DNA of 64,000 nucleotides from Podaxis mareebaensis. Its lineage: Eukaryota; Basidiomycota; Agaricomycetes; Agaricales; Agaricaceae. Positions 23,911 through 36,694 of the stretch are shown here, piece by piece. The notes under the pieces are model-generated. The model saw only the letters and a list, made by a program, of their open reading frames with translations. It did no database searches and was not told the origin of the DNA. Every line of letters starts with the position of its first letter. Position 1 is the first letter of the stretch. Location: positions 744,001-808,000 of the forward strand of contig JAEUWP010000335.1 of assembly GCA_018524725.1 (NCBI GenBank), in the 5' to 3' direction. A program made the translations under genes and the position numbers.

Positions 23911-26031
23911 TTAGGTGACAGTATAGACAATGATCTTGTCCAAGTCAGCGGCGTAGGCTGCAGATCATGTGAGACAACTGAATGTAGCAGAAGCACTTTA
24001 GGGACTCACTGTTCTGGTTCGCCGAGAACGTGATCGAGTTAGCCCCACTCCGCAAGTTGAGTTTGACAGGAACAGAAAGAATGACATGACCACCACCAGT
24101 ATTGGGTTGATCGACGACTACCGGCGAACCACCGTTGACACTGAAAGAGAAAGTGAATCAATGATACCTCGATGTTATAAGCAGAATGGACGACCACTCA
24201 CCTGACAGTGGTGTTCCTCCATGTTGAGTCGCCTGCGTTCGCTGTGAGTTCCAGTGCCAGAATCGTGAACAACCAATTTCCATACCATTGGCATAATATA
24301 ACGACACCCATTGCTGAGTGCCCATACCTTGAACGTTATTGATGGTCACGGACCCACCTTTTCCTAGTGTAATCCTCAGCACATATTCAAGGTAAAGATG
24401 CTTGACCCCACCAAGATACCCAACGGCACGTCCACCAGAGAATGAACTATCGGACAGAAGTTGCGTGGAACCGCTCACAGTGCCGGACTCGGCTTCATAT
24501 GTCGTGCCGGTGGCAGCAGTGAAGGTACCGGCAGAGAGATTAACGCTCCAAACATCAGCAGGTACGATTCGAGGGGATCCGGAATCCCAGGTCATCGGAT
24601 ACCAGATGTATCTGCTGCTGCCCAATAAAGACGGCCTCCAACGGTCGCCCATATAAATGGCAAAGTTGGAGCTGACCAACATATCATAAGTATTCTGTGA
24701 AAAGTATGTGCGAGTAGCTGCTGGCGCAATATCTGCTTGGGAAGACCATGGGCCAGAGAGCGACTGGTAGATGGGATATTACCGTCCTGGACTGTTGAGT
24801 AAAAGAAGAAGGGCATACGGAAGCTGTGAAGAATTTGTTCGGATTGGGATCCCAACCAGTCGTGTGTGATGCGAACAAATAGTAGACCTGATCAAGTGAG
24901 TAAAAGGTAAAGAAAAGGTAAAGAAAAACTCACCCCATTGCGCTTGATGATGCCAGGGGACTCGAGTGTGGATCCTACATTGCTGTGTCAAAAAAGCTCC
25001 CAAACGTATATAGCGAGAGCATACCAGACAGAACACTGACTTGAGATTGCACGTTCAAGTAACTGGAATCGAGTCTAGAGATCTTGAAATTTTGGTTGTT
25101 ATCAGAAGCATAAAGAAGGTAAACAGTTTGCGCGGCTGTATCAGGCAGCAATGAGCTCAGATATTGAAAGTAAATATCTACCAGGGGGGCGGGGCTCTCA
25201 CCATCATCTGTTACAGTGCTTTAGCCAGGTTCAAATGAACTGAGTGATGCGGAGACTTACCATCCTGATAAAGCCCCATATCCCTAGAATCGGCTCCTAG
25301 AGGTTTGAAACTTGACCTATATGTGTAGGGCCCACAAGGTGTGGATGCCGTCGCAACGCCAACTTGGGCTGCCCCATAACTGACTCCGAGTTAGTGCACC
25401 GCAATTGTGTATATAAACGCTGGCCAACTTACTTAGAGCTATCGGAGTGGAACCACATTACATATTGATTTGTCTGCAAATGTTGACAGTTGGAGTGGAG
25501 AAAGCAGCCTCGAACGACATGAAACTGACGGATTTGTTGAACACAACTGGAAACGACCATCTGTTGAGTAAAGAAAGAGAAGGAAATCTCCATTAGGCAC
25601 GTAGTAACTGACCTTTTGGCCTCTCGACGATATTGGATGTGGAGATGCTGGTACCAGCGACCGGAGTTAAGGCATCGTTGTGACGTGTCCACGAAACCAA
25701 GTCAGAAGACTGATTTTAAGGGTGAATTTGGGCGGGAATTGCGGAAAGAGACACATACGGAATAGCAAGAGACAGCTTTGAAAAGACCGCTGTTATGCGA
25801 TTTGTCTTCTCCAAACCAATAATAAGTTGATCCAACCTTTTCGGCATAATATTCATACGGCATACGTATAATACCCATCCAGCATTAATTGCCTACCTTT
25901 AGGAAGCCTCCACCGTGGGCCTGGATAACATTCCCGCTTGTGTCTGTCCACGTAGCACCAGGGACGATGACAGCTCCGAATGCGCGAGCTGCGCAGATGG
26001 CAACGGTAATCAGGGAGAGTTTCAGCTGCAT
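23911..26031 (-). CDS. secreted GH43 exo-beta-1,3-galactanase with CBM35
   Basis: Extracellular enzyme expected to release galactose from beta-1,3-galactan main chains of arabinogalactan proteins. The ATG at 26029-26031 opens a signal peptide (MQLKLSLITVAICAARAFGA), followed by GATWTDTSGNVIQAHGGGF, the start of the GH43 five-bladed propeller. Family segments follow on small exons: YVMWFHSDSS, CGPYTYRSSFKPLGADSRD, LYASDNNQNFKISRLD, GSTLESPGIIKRNG (with the likely catalytic acid Glu), FSQNTYD, and YMGDRWRPSLLGSSRYIW. In the characterised Phanerochaete enzyme of this subfamily a Gln acts in place of the usual Asp base; the Gln of FSQN is present here. A C-terminal CBM35 follows (TYEAESGTVSG...SGGRAVGYLG) and ends LDKIIVYTVT-stop. 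Promoter TATATA near 26063. Confidence 0.9.
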
Positions 26032-26725
26032 TTCTGGTACCACCCTTCGCTTCAGAACACACGGCTATATATCGCCAGAGGAGCCCTTTTAATGGCATAG
26101 AATCGCAGCGGACCAACTCCGGCGACAGAACTCGACAGCAGGCTCATGGGGCGTGGTCAGGTGCGATATAGTGCATCAAGTATTTGCGCTTCTTGTTATA
26201 CGTGGTGAGGTATCCCCGGACCGTTCAACAGGCTTATGGCAACCACCCCGGGTTCTTTGGTCCCAGTCCAGAACGGTGGTATTTTGGCTTTGTTGTTTGG
26301 ACACTTAAGTAAGTAAGAGGAACGCTGAGTATGTATACGGTTGATAGGAAGTGCAACCTAGGGAGGTTTTTCGGAACGGAGTTTTCATAGAGCATCAAGT
26401 TGAAAGAATTTAGCGGTCCACTACCGTCCCACGTTGTCTTCTTTCTAGTTGTTTGAGGACCGGATTCTCGTTTACGCGATGAATGACGGACAAAGATTTG
26501 CATGTCGAGGCCGAAAAAAACCAAGCTTTCGTTGATAAAAGCTCCTGGGAGAAGCATCCGATATTTATTTGTGAGAGATGGCATCCAGAAGGTGATAAAC
26601 TTGGTCAAAACTCGCTCCTTGCCATGCTGATGACCATTATATAAGCAATACAAGGAATTTCTTTGGGTTTTCTGTTGCGAAATCAATCCCTCTACCTCGT
26701 AACTTCATCGACCTGTACTCCTGTT
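26032..26725. other. divergent intergenic region (GH43 / ROK1)
   Basis: 694 bases. A TATATA near 26063 faces the GH43 gene and a TATATAAG near 26638 lies about 85 bp before the ROK1 ATG. Nothing else recognised. Confidence 0.5.
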
Positions 26726-28850
26726 ATGGAAGCATTCCAGCTATTGTCAAGTGGTGGTGTCAAATTTAACAAGACTAAATATGAAAAGGATGTTCGCCTA
26801 TTCACTGTGTGTGTTTCATCGAACTTCATACTTCCAGAATCTCACCTCCAGTGGCATCCAGAAGACTAAATCTACGGCCGTAGAATCAAGTGTTGCCGAT
26901 GGTTCTTCGAGTGAAATACCGGCGGAATTAGATTTCTTCAAATACGCCTGGAACAGCGCTGGAAAGCGGAAACACCAAGATCATGGGTCAGAACGAATGC
27001 ATGATAAGAGACGCCGAGTCGACGAGGACGACGAATCCGACCACGAAACAGGCCTGCGTCGAAAGTCGGAAAAGCCCCCAGTGAAGCATAAGGTCACCTC
27101 TAAAGGCAATAACATTCCTGATGCCGTCGAAACATTTGAAGGCCTGCGCAATGAATACCAAATACCTTCCCAACTTCTCCAAAATCTCTCAAAGAATGGA
27201 TACGATTACCCGACGAGCATACAGTCTCACGCGATACCTATCATACTCAAGGCATGTCCGTCTGTTGATCAATGATCACCTTTCAATGACCAGTACCATT
27301 TAGTCCCGCGACCTCGCCGCCATCTCACCAACCGGTACCGGAAAGACACTATCATATTTGTTCCCCATAATGGCGGCAATGCAAGCTCCAATCTCGAGCA
27401 TGAAGAATGAGACAGAGTTTGGGGCACGCGCATTAGTGATAGCGCCTACACGAGAGCTCGCACACCAGATATACAATGAATGCTTGAAGCTGGCTCAAGG
27501 TCGGAAGTGGCGGACTATCCTTTTTAGCAAGGCAACAGCAAGTACTCTGGCGGACAAGAATGTGAGAGATAAAGTTGGTCAGTCACCATTGCTGGTGGAC
27601 TTCTATTCGTGGAATCTCAATTACGTCGCCCAGATATCATCATAAGCACTCCGCTTCGTCTTGTAGCTTCGTTACAGGCAGGAACTCTGGACCTACGGAA
27701 GTATGTTATAAATCAGAAAGCAGAATTACTCGAAAGCTGACCTGTCCATAGCGTCCGTCATTTAATACTTGACGAAGCGGACCGACTCCTTGATGCAGAA
27801 TTCCTGTCTCAAGTCCAAGAAATCGTGGCAGCCTGCACTCATCCTAACGTGCAGAAAGCTGTCTTCAGTGCCACCCTCCCAGCAGGTGCCGAGAAAATGG
27901 CAATGGAGATGCTAAGGGACCCTATACGTATTGTTGTTGGTCTCAAGTAAGTTCACCAAATGTATTCTTCTCGAAGGCTCCTATTAAGTGATCCACGTTG
28001 CAGGGACACCCCCCTTCCTCTCATCCAACAAAGCCTAACATATGTCGCCGATGATCAATCCAAACTTCCAAGCTTGCTCGCCTATTTCGCCAAGCCATAC
28101 AACCCTCCTGTTCTCGTCTTCACCTCAACACAACCGCGTGCGTCCTCTCTGGCCGAAGAACTCACGCTTAATGGAATACCCAACGTGGATTGTCTGCACG
28201 CTGGAATGACCAAGAAGGAGCGAGATGATGCCGCCAGCCGCATGCGCCAAGGCCAAAGTTGGATATTGATCAGTACAGAAGTCATGGCTCGTGGTATGGA
28301 TTTCAAGGGTGTGCGGGAGGTCATCAATTATGACTTCCCGACCAGCGTACAGAGTTATGTGCACCGAATTGGTGGGTGACGTGGGGCTTATATGGATATG
28401 AACTTGACTTTTCTGTAGGTCGCACTGGTCGTGCTGGCCGAGAGGGCAAGGCAGTCACATTCTTCACGGACGAAGACGCCCCATTCCTCAAGTCGTACGT
28501 CGTCTGTTTGATTATTCTGTGCCTGGCTCATGTCTTTCGTAGCATTGCCAATGTAATCTTACAGTCCGGCCAGACGGTCCCGGATTGGATCGTTAAACTT
28601 CCAAAGCCTTCGAAGATGAAGCGTAAGGCCATGGGCAAGGTTGAACGGCCACAAATAATCAACGAGGCCCGAAAAATTGGGCGTCAGGATGCAATCAAGA
28701 AACGGTGTGTCTTCGTGGTTTCGCATACTTCGCCCTTTATTCAACGCATACTCTAGTGACATGATTGCTGGATCTAAAAGACGGAAGGCAAAAGCTGCTA
28801 CTCAGGTGGAGCGGAGATCAACACCCATGGTCGGAGACGACGTATCGTGA
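26726..28850 (+). CDS. ROK1: ATP-dependent RNA helicase Rok1 (DDX52)
   Basis: Nucleolar DEAD-box helicase needed for 18S rRNA maturation in 40S assembly. The ATG at 26726 gives MEAFQLLSSGGVKFNKTKYE, the typical Rok1 N-terminus; a GTGTGT intron then joins to VGIQKTKSTAVES. A Lys/Arg/Asp-rich linker precedes the core: TFEGL Q-region, PTGTGKTLSYLFP (motif I), APTRELAHQ (Ia), LILDEADRLLD (II, DEAD), FSATLPAG (III), LVFTSTQPRA (IV), STEVMARGMDFKGV (V) and HRIGRTGRAGREGK (VI, split by an intron at about 28372-28418). The C-terminal basic tail is KMKRKAMGKVERPQIINEAR, then AGSKRRKAKAATQVE, ending GDDVS-stop at 28850. Convergent with the CCA-adding enzyme, 72 bp between the stops. Confidence 0.92.
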
Positions 28851-28922
28851 GATGGAGTATATTATGACTGCGTTTCTTGTGCACTAGTATTGGTACGGTA
28901 TATAATGCGCTAAGACCACTAT

Positions 28923-31089
28923 TCACCGTTTAGTCCGAGACCTTTTGGTAGCGGGTTCAGAAGTCCCGTCATTCACTTGTATATACCCCGCTTGTCGTTG
29001 TTGCCGGAGCCAGTCAATGCACTCGTCCTTGGTGCCCTCAGGGTGTTCCAATTGCCATTCAATGACTTTACTGAGTACTTGCCCGACCCAGACCCCGGGC
29101 TTCTCTGCCTCAAGGGCAGTGACAGCTTGCCGGCCCTGGAAGGAATTATGTGAGACAAACAGTGCTATCTACTGGAGAGGAGCTCACATCTAGCAGAGGT
29201 CGCATTTCGCCCGCGTCCTGGAGTTTGAGGTCTTCAACTCTTTGCGCGAAGTTGTTGTATTTTTCGATAGTTAAAGAAGCTTGTTCGTCTAGTGTGCGAA
29301 GGTATAATAAGGAAATGAATAAGCAGGCATTAGACAAAGTTACCAACCATCCAATACATCGCTCTCCGCGCTGTAATGCCCCACGAGTTCCTGGACAAGT
29401 GAAAACAAGAACGAACTGGTCCAATGGGAGCCAGTTGCAGAGTTATGAATTGACTTCTCCCGTAGCAACAGTCCTACGTTTTGTTAGTTGAGTTCAAAGG
29501 TCAGAGTGTAGATGCCCGCACCGATCCCAACTCGTTCTGAGGTAGGACGTAGTTTACTTGGATCAGCCACAGCAGGGGCAATGATGTCACAGGCAGCAAA
29601 CAGCAGAGGTATGCCGTCCAGGAAATGCGACTGCGCGCCTAGTTTCAGGGATTCACGGATAACGAGCTCGACTAGAAGCTGGTCTTTGTTCTTCTTGTCA
29701 CGATAAGTCAGGCGTTTATATGGTGTAAGCACGGCGGCAAGATAAAGGCGTGGGGAGCATGTCAGGTCCTTTTGTAGGGCTTGGTAATAAAGTGGATGGG
29801 GCTTGGGGAGCTTGGGGCCCACGTCGGCTCTGGGTTCGAGGATGTAGCGGAGGATTGATGCTGCAGCTAGACCAGTCCGAGAGGAACTGGGTATTCCGGA
29901 CAAACTGGAGGAGAATGCCTCGGGTATCGCAAAGAAAATAGGATCATAAAGGGATAGGTTATGAATCAGTTCAATAGAACGTAGAGGGTCGCGACCTAGC
30001 CTCTGTTTAGGGCACCGGGAGGGGATAGAGGAAATGAAGTCACCTTTAATCATTTTAGATAGTTCTTCGCCCACTCGTTCTCGAGCCACCTTACTAACAA
30101 TAGCTTTCTTGGCATTAAATCAGAGATATGATTCAGTGGGAGGAAGTCAAGGACCTCACCTGGATCAAAGGGTCTTTCGCAGCTTCTTCAATTTCCCGAA
30201 CAATCTCGAAGCCGAGACGGCTGGCAAATCGTATACATCGCAGAACGCGCAGAGGATCATCCAGAAAAGTCTGGATTGGTGGTAATGGCGTCCGGATAAT
30301 ACCATTACGAAGGTCATTGAGTCCCTAGAAAACATACGTGAGCTGATCGCTTGCCGTTTATCAAATGTCCTACTTGTTCCGTGAAATCCTCTACTTCACG
30401 AGAGTGGACATTATAAAAAAGCGCATTGATCGTGATATCTCTTCTCAGGGCGTCCTGTAGCGGAGTACCGAAGGACTGTAATTCTCAATACCCTTCAGTC
30501 GATCATCTGAGATAAAGTTGTTTGGCTCACAACACCGGTTGGAATGCGACTGTCACTTGCATATTCTTCGCTTCTTAGGTTAACCAGATCGATGTCATGA
30601 CCAAAAACCTTGAATGTAGCCGTCTCAAGATGCTTCGATTGCTCGGGGTTCTGAGCAATCTTGCTGATTGTTCCCGTTTCTACCCCCTTTTCTTTCGCGT
30701 ACGCGGCCAGTCCCTCGGCAAAGGGGAGACCCATCATATTACTGAGCGCGATGTCGATGTCATTACTCTGAGAGCCAAGTAACTGTTTCCACGGGGTTGA
30801 GAACATTTTGAGTCGTCGTAGGATGAAACTTTTGAATATTGACCTTGTCGCGAACCCATCCTCCTGCAATCCTGCATACCGTCCGTGTAGATGTATCTCC
30901 TTGAGTTTCTTTCACATAGTTGTCGAGCAACTGGCAGATACGATCTTCTTCATCTGTGAGTCGGACATCCATTTCTGGTGGAGCGGCAATTCTTTTGACA
31001 GGGAATTTCCAGAGAGACATTATAGAATGGTATCTGGAAGTGTTTCGAAGCCCTTTGTTACTCCAGAATATGCGGCGGAGGCTGAACAT
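28923..31089 (-). CDS. CCA1: tRNA nucleotidyltransferase (CCA-adding enzyme)
   Basis: Class II nucleotidyltransferase that adds or repairs the 3' CCA of tRNAs in mitochondria, cytosol and nucleus. Head domain: CRIAGGWVRDKLLGSQSNDIDI, with the catalytic GG and D-x-D motifs (formed across an intron near 30795-30850), then FGHDIDLVNLRSEEY, the RRD region encoded around 30440-30470, and FLDDPLRVLRCIRFASRLGF (about 30185-30260). Body and tail follow: ARERVGEELSKMI and later ESLKLGAQSHFLDGIPLLF. The C-terminus is WLRQQRQAGYIQVND followed by basic TKRSRTKR-stop. The first ATG (31087-31089) gives a Ser/Arg-rich, acid-free N-terminus typical of a mitochondrial presequence; a second in-frame ATG lies at residue 24 (31018-31020). 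Confidence 0.9.
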
Positions 31090-31510
31090 GCATCAAGCTT
31101 CAGTGACGACTCAGGAAGAGGTTTTCTAGAAAAGGGTCACATCAATGGGTGACGTCACACGCTCAAGTTACGATGCAGTTTTGTGCCCCTTTGTCTTTTC
31201 GCATACAAGCGAGAAAAATGCAAGTCCCAAATACCGCTACAAAAGTCTGTCTCTGTATCTGATGAATCAGGTCGCGAAACCCTAATGAATCCAGGACTTA
31301 GAGATTTATCATTCTCAGTCCTTTTAAGCAGTCCATACACGTGATTGGTGTTGGCTCGGAGACAACCGAAAGGTTCCCACAGACTCTGGACCTTCAGGTG
31401 GACTTGAAGCTCCTCAGTTTAATTTCAAGCACGCAACCTGACCGACTCTCCCACTTCCTGTTGCCCTCGTTTTCCTCAGCTCCCAGCTCGCTCGCACACC
31501 TACCGTACGA
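31090..31510. other. divergent intergenic region (CCA1 / VAC8)
   Basis: 421 bases with both promoters; pyrimidine-rich just before the VAC8 ATG. No other feature recognised. Confidence 0.5.
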
Positions 31511-33825
31511 ATGGGAAATATCTCTAGCTGCTGTGAATCGTGCTGTATGTTTTGTTCCTCAGATGCCTGATTCAAAACTCATGGCTCTGCAGTCCAGGGG
31601 CGCAGGTCTCAACAGTATGAGCCATTGCTCCTAGAGAATGAGCGAGAAGCAGTAGCTGATCTGCTGCAATACCTTGAAAGTGCGTGTGCGCTGTTCTTTC
31701 CCACCTCTGACTTTCTAACGTTTTCCTGCAGACCGTGCAACAACCAACTTCTTCTCAGGCGATCCTCTCTCCGCACTTACTACGCTTTCTTTCTCCGATA
31801 ACGTCGACCTACAGCGGAGTGCAGCCCTTGCCTTTGCTGAAATCACAGAGAAAGAAGTTCGGCCTGTCGGCAGGGATACACTGGATCCCATCCTCTTCTT
31901 GTTGAGTAGTCACGATGCGGAGGTACAGAGGGCAGCAAGCGCCGCTCTGGGGAATTTGGCTGTGAACAGTAAGTGGACACGGTGCCTCATTCGTCTTATT
32001 ACTGACCCTTTTTCAGCCGACAATAAACTCCTCATTGTCAAACTGGGCGGGCTGGAACCGCTAATACGCCAGATGTTGAGTCCGAATGTCGAGGTCCAGT
32101 GTAATGCCGTTGGCTGCGTGACAAATTTGGCAACACATGGTGATTACCTTTACGCATATTACCTGTGAGGCATGTTAACCCCGTTCCCCAGACGATAACA
32201 AGTCCAAGATCGCCAAGTCAGGAGCATTGGTTCCTCTTACCCGCCTTGCGCGCTCGAAAGACATGCGTGTCCAAAGGAATGCGACTGGCGCGTTGCTCAA
32301 CATGACACATTCAGGTAAGTTCTAGTCACAGGCCTATTTTATCTACAGTATTGACGCACATGACATCAGATGAGAACCGTCAGCAACTGGTCAACGCCGG
32401 CGCCATCCCAGTCCTCGTCAATCTCTTGAACTCACCAGACACTGATGTCCAGTATTACTGCACCACTGCTTTGAGCAACATCGCCGTCGATGGTCTGCCC
32501 CATCCGCCTTATTCAATGATCGCAGACTTATTGATGATGTCCCAGCTGTGAACAGGAAGAAACTTGCGCAGAGCGAACCCAAGCTTATCAGCAGCCTTGT
32601 GCAGCTCATGGATAGTCCAAGTCTGAAAGTCCAATGTCAGGCTGCTCTTGCTCTTCGCAACCTAGCCAGCGATGGTGAGAAAGCCTCCTAAGCATACAGG
32701 ACTTCGACTAATTGCTCTACAGAGAAATATCAGCTTGAAATCGTCAAGTGTGACGGATTGCAAGCACTTCTCCGCCTGTTACAGTCCACATATCTTCCTC
32801 TCATTCTTTCCTCTGCCGCCTGTGTTCGTAATGTGTCCATTCATCCGCAGAATGAGTCGCCCATCATCGAATCTGGGTTCTTGCAACCCTTAATCAACTT
32901 ACTTTCCTTCAAGGAGAATGAGGAGGTCCAATGTCACGCTATCTCTACCTTGCGCAATCTCGCTGCAAGCTCGGAGAAAAACAAAGGTGCAATTGTCAAG
33001 GCTGGTGCAATCCAAACTATCAAGGAGCTCGTCCTCGATGTACCTGTGGGCGTACAGAGTGAAATGACTGCTTGCGTTGCTGTTCTCGCGCTCAGTGGTG
33101 AGTGTTCTTTCGCTTGCGTGTCCTGCGCCGGTTTTTAACTCGGCTTTCAGATGAGCTCAAAAGCCAACTTCTGGAGATGGGTGTCCTGGAATTTTTGATT
33201 CCTTTGACTAATTCCCCGAGCGGAGAGGTTCAAGGAAATGCTGCTGCTGCTATCGGCAACTTGTCATCGAAGGACAATCGCATTGCTAATGACGACTATT
33301 CTCATTTCAACGACGTGTGGGAAAAGCCTGAGGGCGGCATGCACGATTACCTCTATCGGTTCCTAATGAGTTCTGATGGTACCTTCCAGCACATTGCCGT
33401 CTGGACAATTGTGCAACTGCTCGAATCTGGAGGTGTGCAAATCTGCTTGGTGATATTCAATGGCGATTAATTTTTATCCAGATCCCCAGTTGATTAGCAA
33501 TATTCGAAACTCCACCAAAGTTATTCCCTACGTCCGTGCTCTTTCTCATTCCCGAGCCTCCACACCAGCTTCGTCTGTTGGCACACCTCACTCCCACCGT
33601 TCGGCAACTCAATCCCAGGATGACGAGGCGTTGCTAGGGCAGCAAGAAATCGTTGTCCTTGCTCGTCGTATCTTGGAATACGTGGAGGGGGATGAAGGGT
33701 TTGCTTCTTCCAGTGTCGGGGGGTCCCATATACAGCCTGGATCATCAATAGGAAGCTCTCAGCGGGACCATGAGGAACTCAGGCGAAGTGTGAGGGAAGC
33801 ATTCGCTCCAGGCTCTCACCGCTAG
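31511..33825 (+). CDS. VAC8: vacuolar armadillo-repeat protein Vac8
   Basis: Membrane-anchored adaptor on the vacuole, acting in vacuole inheritance, fusion, nucleus-vacuole contact and selective autophagy. The ATG at 31511 gives [11 protein letters not shown]: Gly2 is an N-myristoylation site and the Cys cluster is a palmitoylation site. A GTATGT intron then joins to [20 protein letters not shown], matching the family. Eleven or so armadillo repeats follow on exons split by short introns, each with the usual VQxxAxxALxNLA pattern (for example [105 protein letters not shown]). The C-terminal tail is Ser-rich and ends APGSHR-stop. Confidence 0.93.
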
Positions 33826-34963
33826 TTCGTTGTATTCATTTCGTTAGATTTTGTTGGACTTTTTATACCTTGTACCACTCTCATCTTCTGGCCAACAAGG
33901 AGTCCGGTATGAGCTTCACGTTTGTTCTCATTTATTCATTCCTTGTCTAGTCTATAGTATTATTATTGGCTCTGTCCTGATGTTGTTGGCCGATCTTTGT
34001 ATGGGTCTTGTTCATTGTTTCTTTCCAATTACATACGTATGCATTTCTTGACGACTTGGCGATTGCTTGTGTAGTGCTTGGAGGGTACGGTGAGCAGTAG
34101 TACAACTATTACGATCGCAGTAACGCAAATACCACGATGAACTAATGTCTTCGAGACGGTGAGGGCCTTGATGTCTGTGGATAAGATTAAAGAGGGATGT
34201 TGGCAATGCGGTTAGGAATGCGCAGGTAATCGTCAAGAAGTTCACTGCTCTTGGCTGAACCCTTGGTTAATGTTGAGACACAACATGCAGCCAAGCTTTT
34301 CCTGTGGAATTCCGGTCAGTGAGCGAAATTGATATCTCCGGTAGGAAGGATGGGAGAGGTCCGGTAGGCCGGCGAGAGAACAATGGAAGGTCGGAGCGCC
34401 CGGCATAGGCTGGAAAAGAACCAGCCTTGACAGCCAAGGCCAAGATGTTTCGAGTCAGGAGGAGGGTGAGATGAGACTAGGCTTGGAAAGCTTCGCTGGC
34501 AAGCCTCGGGCCTCATGTTTGGAGCGTTTTTGCGAGGGTGTCGGACGGATGGGGAAGTCAGAGAAAGGTACCCGCGTGGTCTGCCTCGCCTTATTTGTTC
34601 ACATTGTTCTAATGATAAAGTGGTGATTCCTGTGGTCTACTCTAGGCCCTCCTTCCTCCCCATCCTTCTTCTTCACGCCAGCGATTATATTGTGCTACAG
34701 GGCTGCGCCTTGTAGCTTTGCTCTTGACCAATCTTTAACCTTTTGCGACGACCCATCCGACGTTAACTCCCTTCCTGTCAGCGCACTTGACTGCTGCTTG
34801 ACGCACGCCCTCGACTTTCGATCTCACTGCTCGGACAGAACCTTTCGCAGTCCTCCTAGAGCTGTCTTTGGCCACTGTCTTTAGCCGCTGTTTATAAAGA
34901 CTCATTCAGCCTATTCATTATTTCTATCAAGGGTCGCTCAACATTTAGCAACTTGCAATCACC
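33826..34963. other. intergenic region upstream of the GH16 gene
   Basis: 1138 bases. The first part is the VAC8 3' UTR (T-rich). The last 80 bases contain a TTTATAAAGA TATA-like element at about 34891, some 70 bp before the GH16 ATG, and a CT-rich leader. No ORF with family motifs seen on either strand. Confidence 0.6.
34891..34900 (+). promoter_or_regulatory. TATA-like element of the GH16 gene
   Basis: TTATAAAGA about 70 bp upstream of the GH16 start codon, followed by a pyrimidine-rich leader. Assigned by sequence and distance only. Confidence 0.5.
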
Positions 34964-36694
34964 ATGCGATTCTTCAAATCCCTTCCATTATCCCTCATTC
35001 TTCTCATCGCCGACTACACCACACCCACCGAAGGCAACCTCATCCCACGCGCTATACACAAAGCACACAAATTTGCAGCGAAGAAAACACACAACCTTGC
35101 TAGGGATCTCCGAGTTGCTTTTGGGGGTGTTTTGGTTTCGAGAGATGATACGTCTGCAGCAACAACGAAGCGTGTGGTGTACTGTAAGCCGAAGCAAGCA
35201 CCTTTCGGTACCGGTCCGACCAACAGTGGAACCAATACGGGCGGAGGCAATGGGACCAGTGTGAGCGTTGCTGGGAGCCCGACGCAAGGCTATCCGAGCG
35301 CATCTGGAACGAAGACTGCCACGGGTAGTAAACCGAGTGCCACCGCAAACATCCCGGATTCCCCCTGGAAACTTCAGCAATCTTATGTGCGTGATCTTTT
35401 TTTTTACATCTCGTGCTCCGCTCGTGTGGAGTGGACATTGATGGTTGGATACAGTCTGGAAATAGCTTCTTCCAAGGGTGGGACTTCTTCACGGGCAGCG
35501 ATCCTACTAATGGTATGCACTCTGCTAATTCCGTTTATCGCACGTCAGTGAATGTGATTTGCTCAGGGATCGTTGACTATATCGATGAGGCCAGTGCTGT
35601 GAGTGGTTTTTCGATCAGTCCTCGTGTGCACCGAGTTGATTGGAATGAAACAATGTAGCGGTCGAACGGCCTCCTCGAGATTAATGATCGTGGAAATGCC
35701 ATCATGCGGGTCGAGACTACCCCCAAGGTGGACAATTTGCGCAAGAGCGTGCGTATCACAACACAGTTTCAGTTTAATGGTGCACTTGTCATCATGGATT
35801 CCGTTCATATGCCTACTGGATGTGGGACATGGCCGTAAGTCCTAACCTGGCTGGTTGCCTGACGTTCTGTTCAATACTGATCACAATGGCAGCGCCTTCT
35901 GGTCGAATGGTCCTGATTGGCCGAACGGCGGAGAAATCGATATCATCGAAGGTGTCCATGACTACACGAACAATCAAGCTACGATACACACGAAGGTTGG
36001 ATGCACAATTCCGAGTACCAGCCAGAACATTCTCGCTATTACGGGCAACGTCATCGGGTTGACGGATTGTTCTGCTGCGAATACGGGAAATCAGGGCTGC
36101 GGAATCCGCGCCACTTCAAGCAATTCATTCGGAGCTGCTTTCAATGCTAACGGCGGTGGAATTTATGCGAGTCAGTGCTATTCTTTGATCCACATGTCTT
36201 TGCCGCTGATATCCTCCAGTGAAATGGGATTCTACTGGTGTTGCAGTGTATTTCTTCCCTCGGGGGTCCGAGCCGGCCGATATTCTGGCTGGGAAACCGC
36301 AACCCGATTCATGGGGACCTGCACAGGCTAGGTGGCCCGCCACCAGCTGTGATCCTTTCCAGTTTTTCAATAACCATCATGCTATCTTTGATACAACATT
36401 ATGGTATGTAGCGGTTTAGTTGACGCCTTAGCGACCCCTGATGTTCCGCCTCATAGTGGCGACTGGGCTGGAAATGTCTGGTCAGCGGCTGGGATCCCCG
36501 GACAGGAACAGAGCTGTGCTCAGAGGACTGGTTTTTCCACTTGCGAAGAATTTGTCCGAGCGAGTGGATCCGCGTTCAATGATGCCTGTATGTACTCCGG
36601 GTCTCCACTTTGTCCATATGATGACTAACGTTGGGTATTCTTATTCCTAGATTGGGAAGTGAAAAGCGTGAAGATCTACCAGCTCCAGTCCTAG
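34964..36694 (+). CDS. secreted GH16 beta-glucanase-type hydrolase
   Basis: Extracellular glycoside hydrolase family 16 (laminarinase / mixed-linkage glucanase type), acting on beta-1,3- or beta-1,3(1,4)-glucans, possibly of its own wall. The ATG at 34964 opens a signal peptide (MRFFKSLPLSLILLIADY); a basic pro-like stretch and a Gly/Ser/Thr-rich linker of about 60 residues follow. The GH16 fold then starts at GNSFFQGWDFFTGSDPTNG and continues VDYIDEASA, GNAIMRVETTPKV, HMPTGCGTWP, and FWSNGPDWPNGGEIDIIEG: the E-x-D-x-x-E catalytic motif lies near 35935. Later segments are QGCGIRAT, WDSTGVAVYFFPRGSEPADI and CAQRTGFSTCEEFVRASGSA; ends KIYQLQS-stop. At least seven introns. The Ser/Gly-rich linker makes it longer than the simplest fungal GH16 enzymes. 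Confidence 0.88.
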
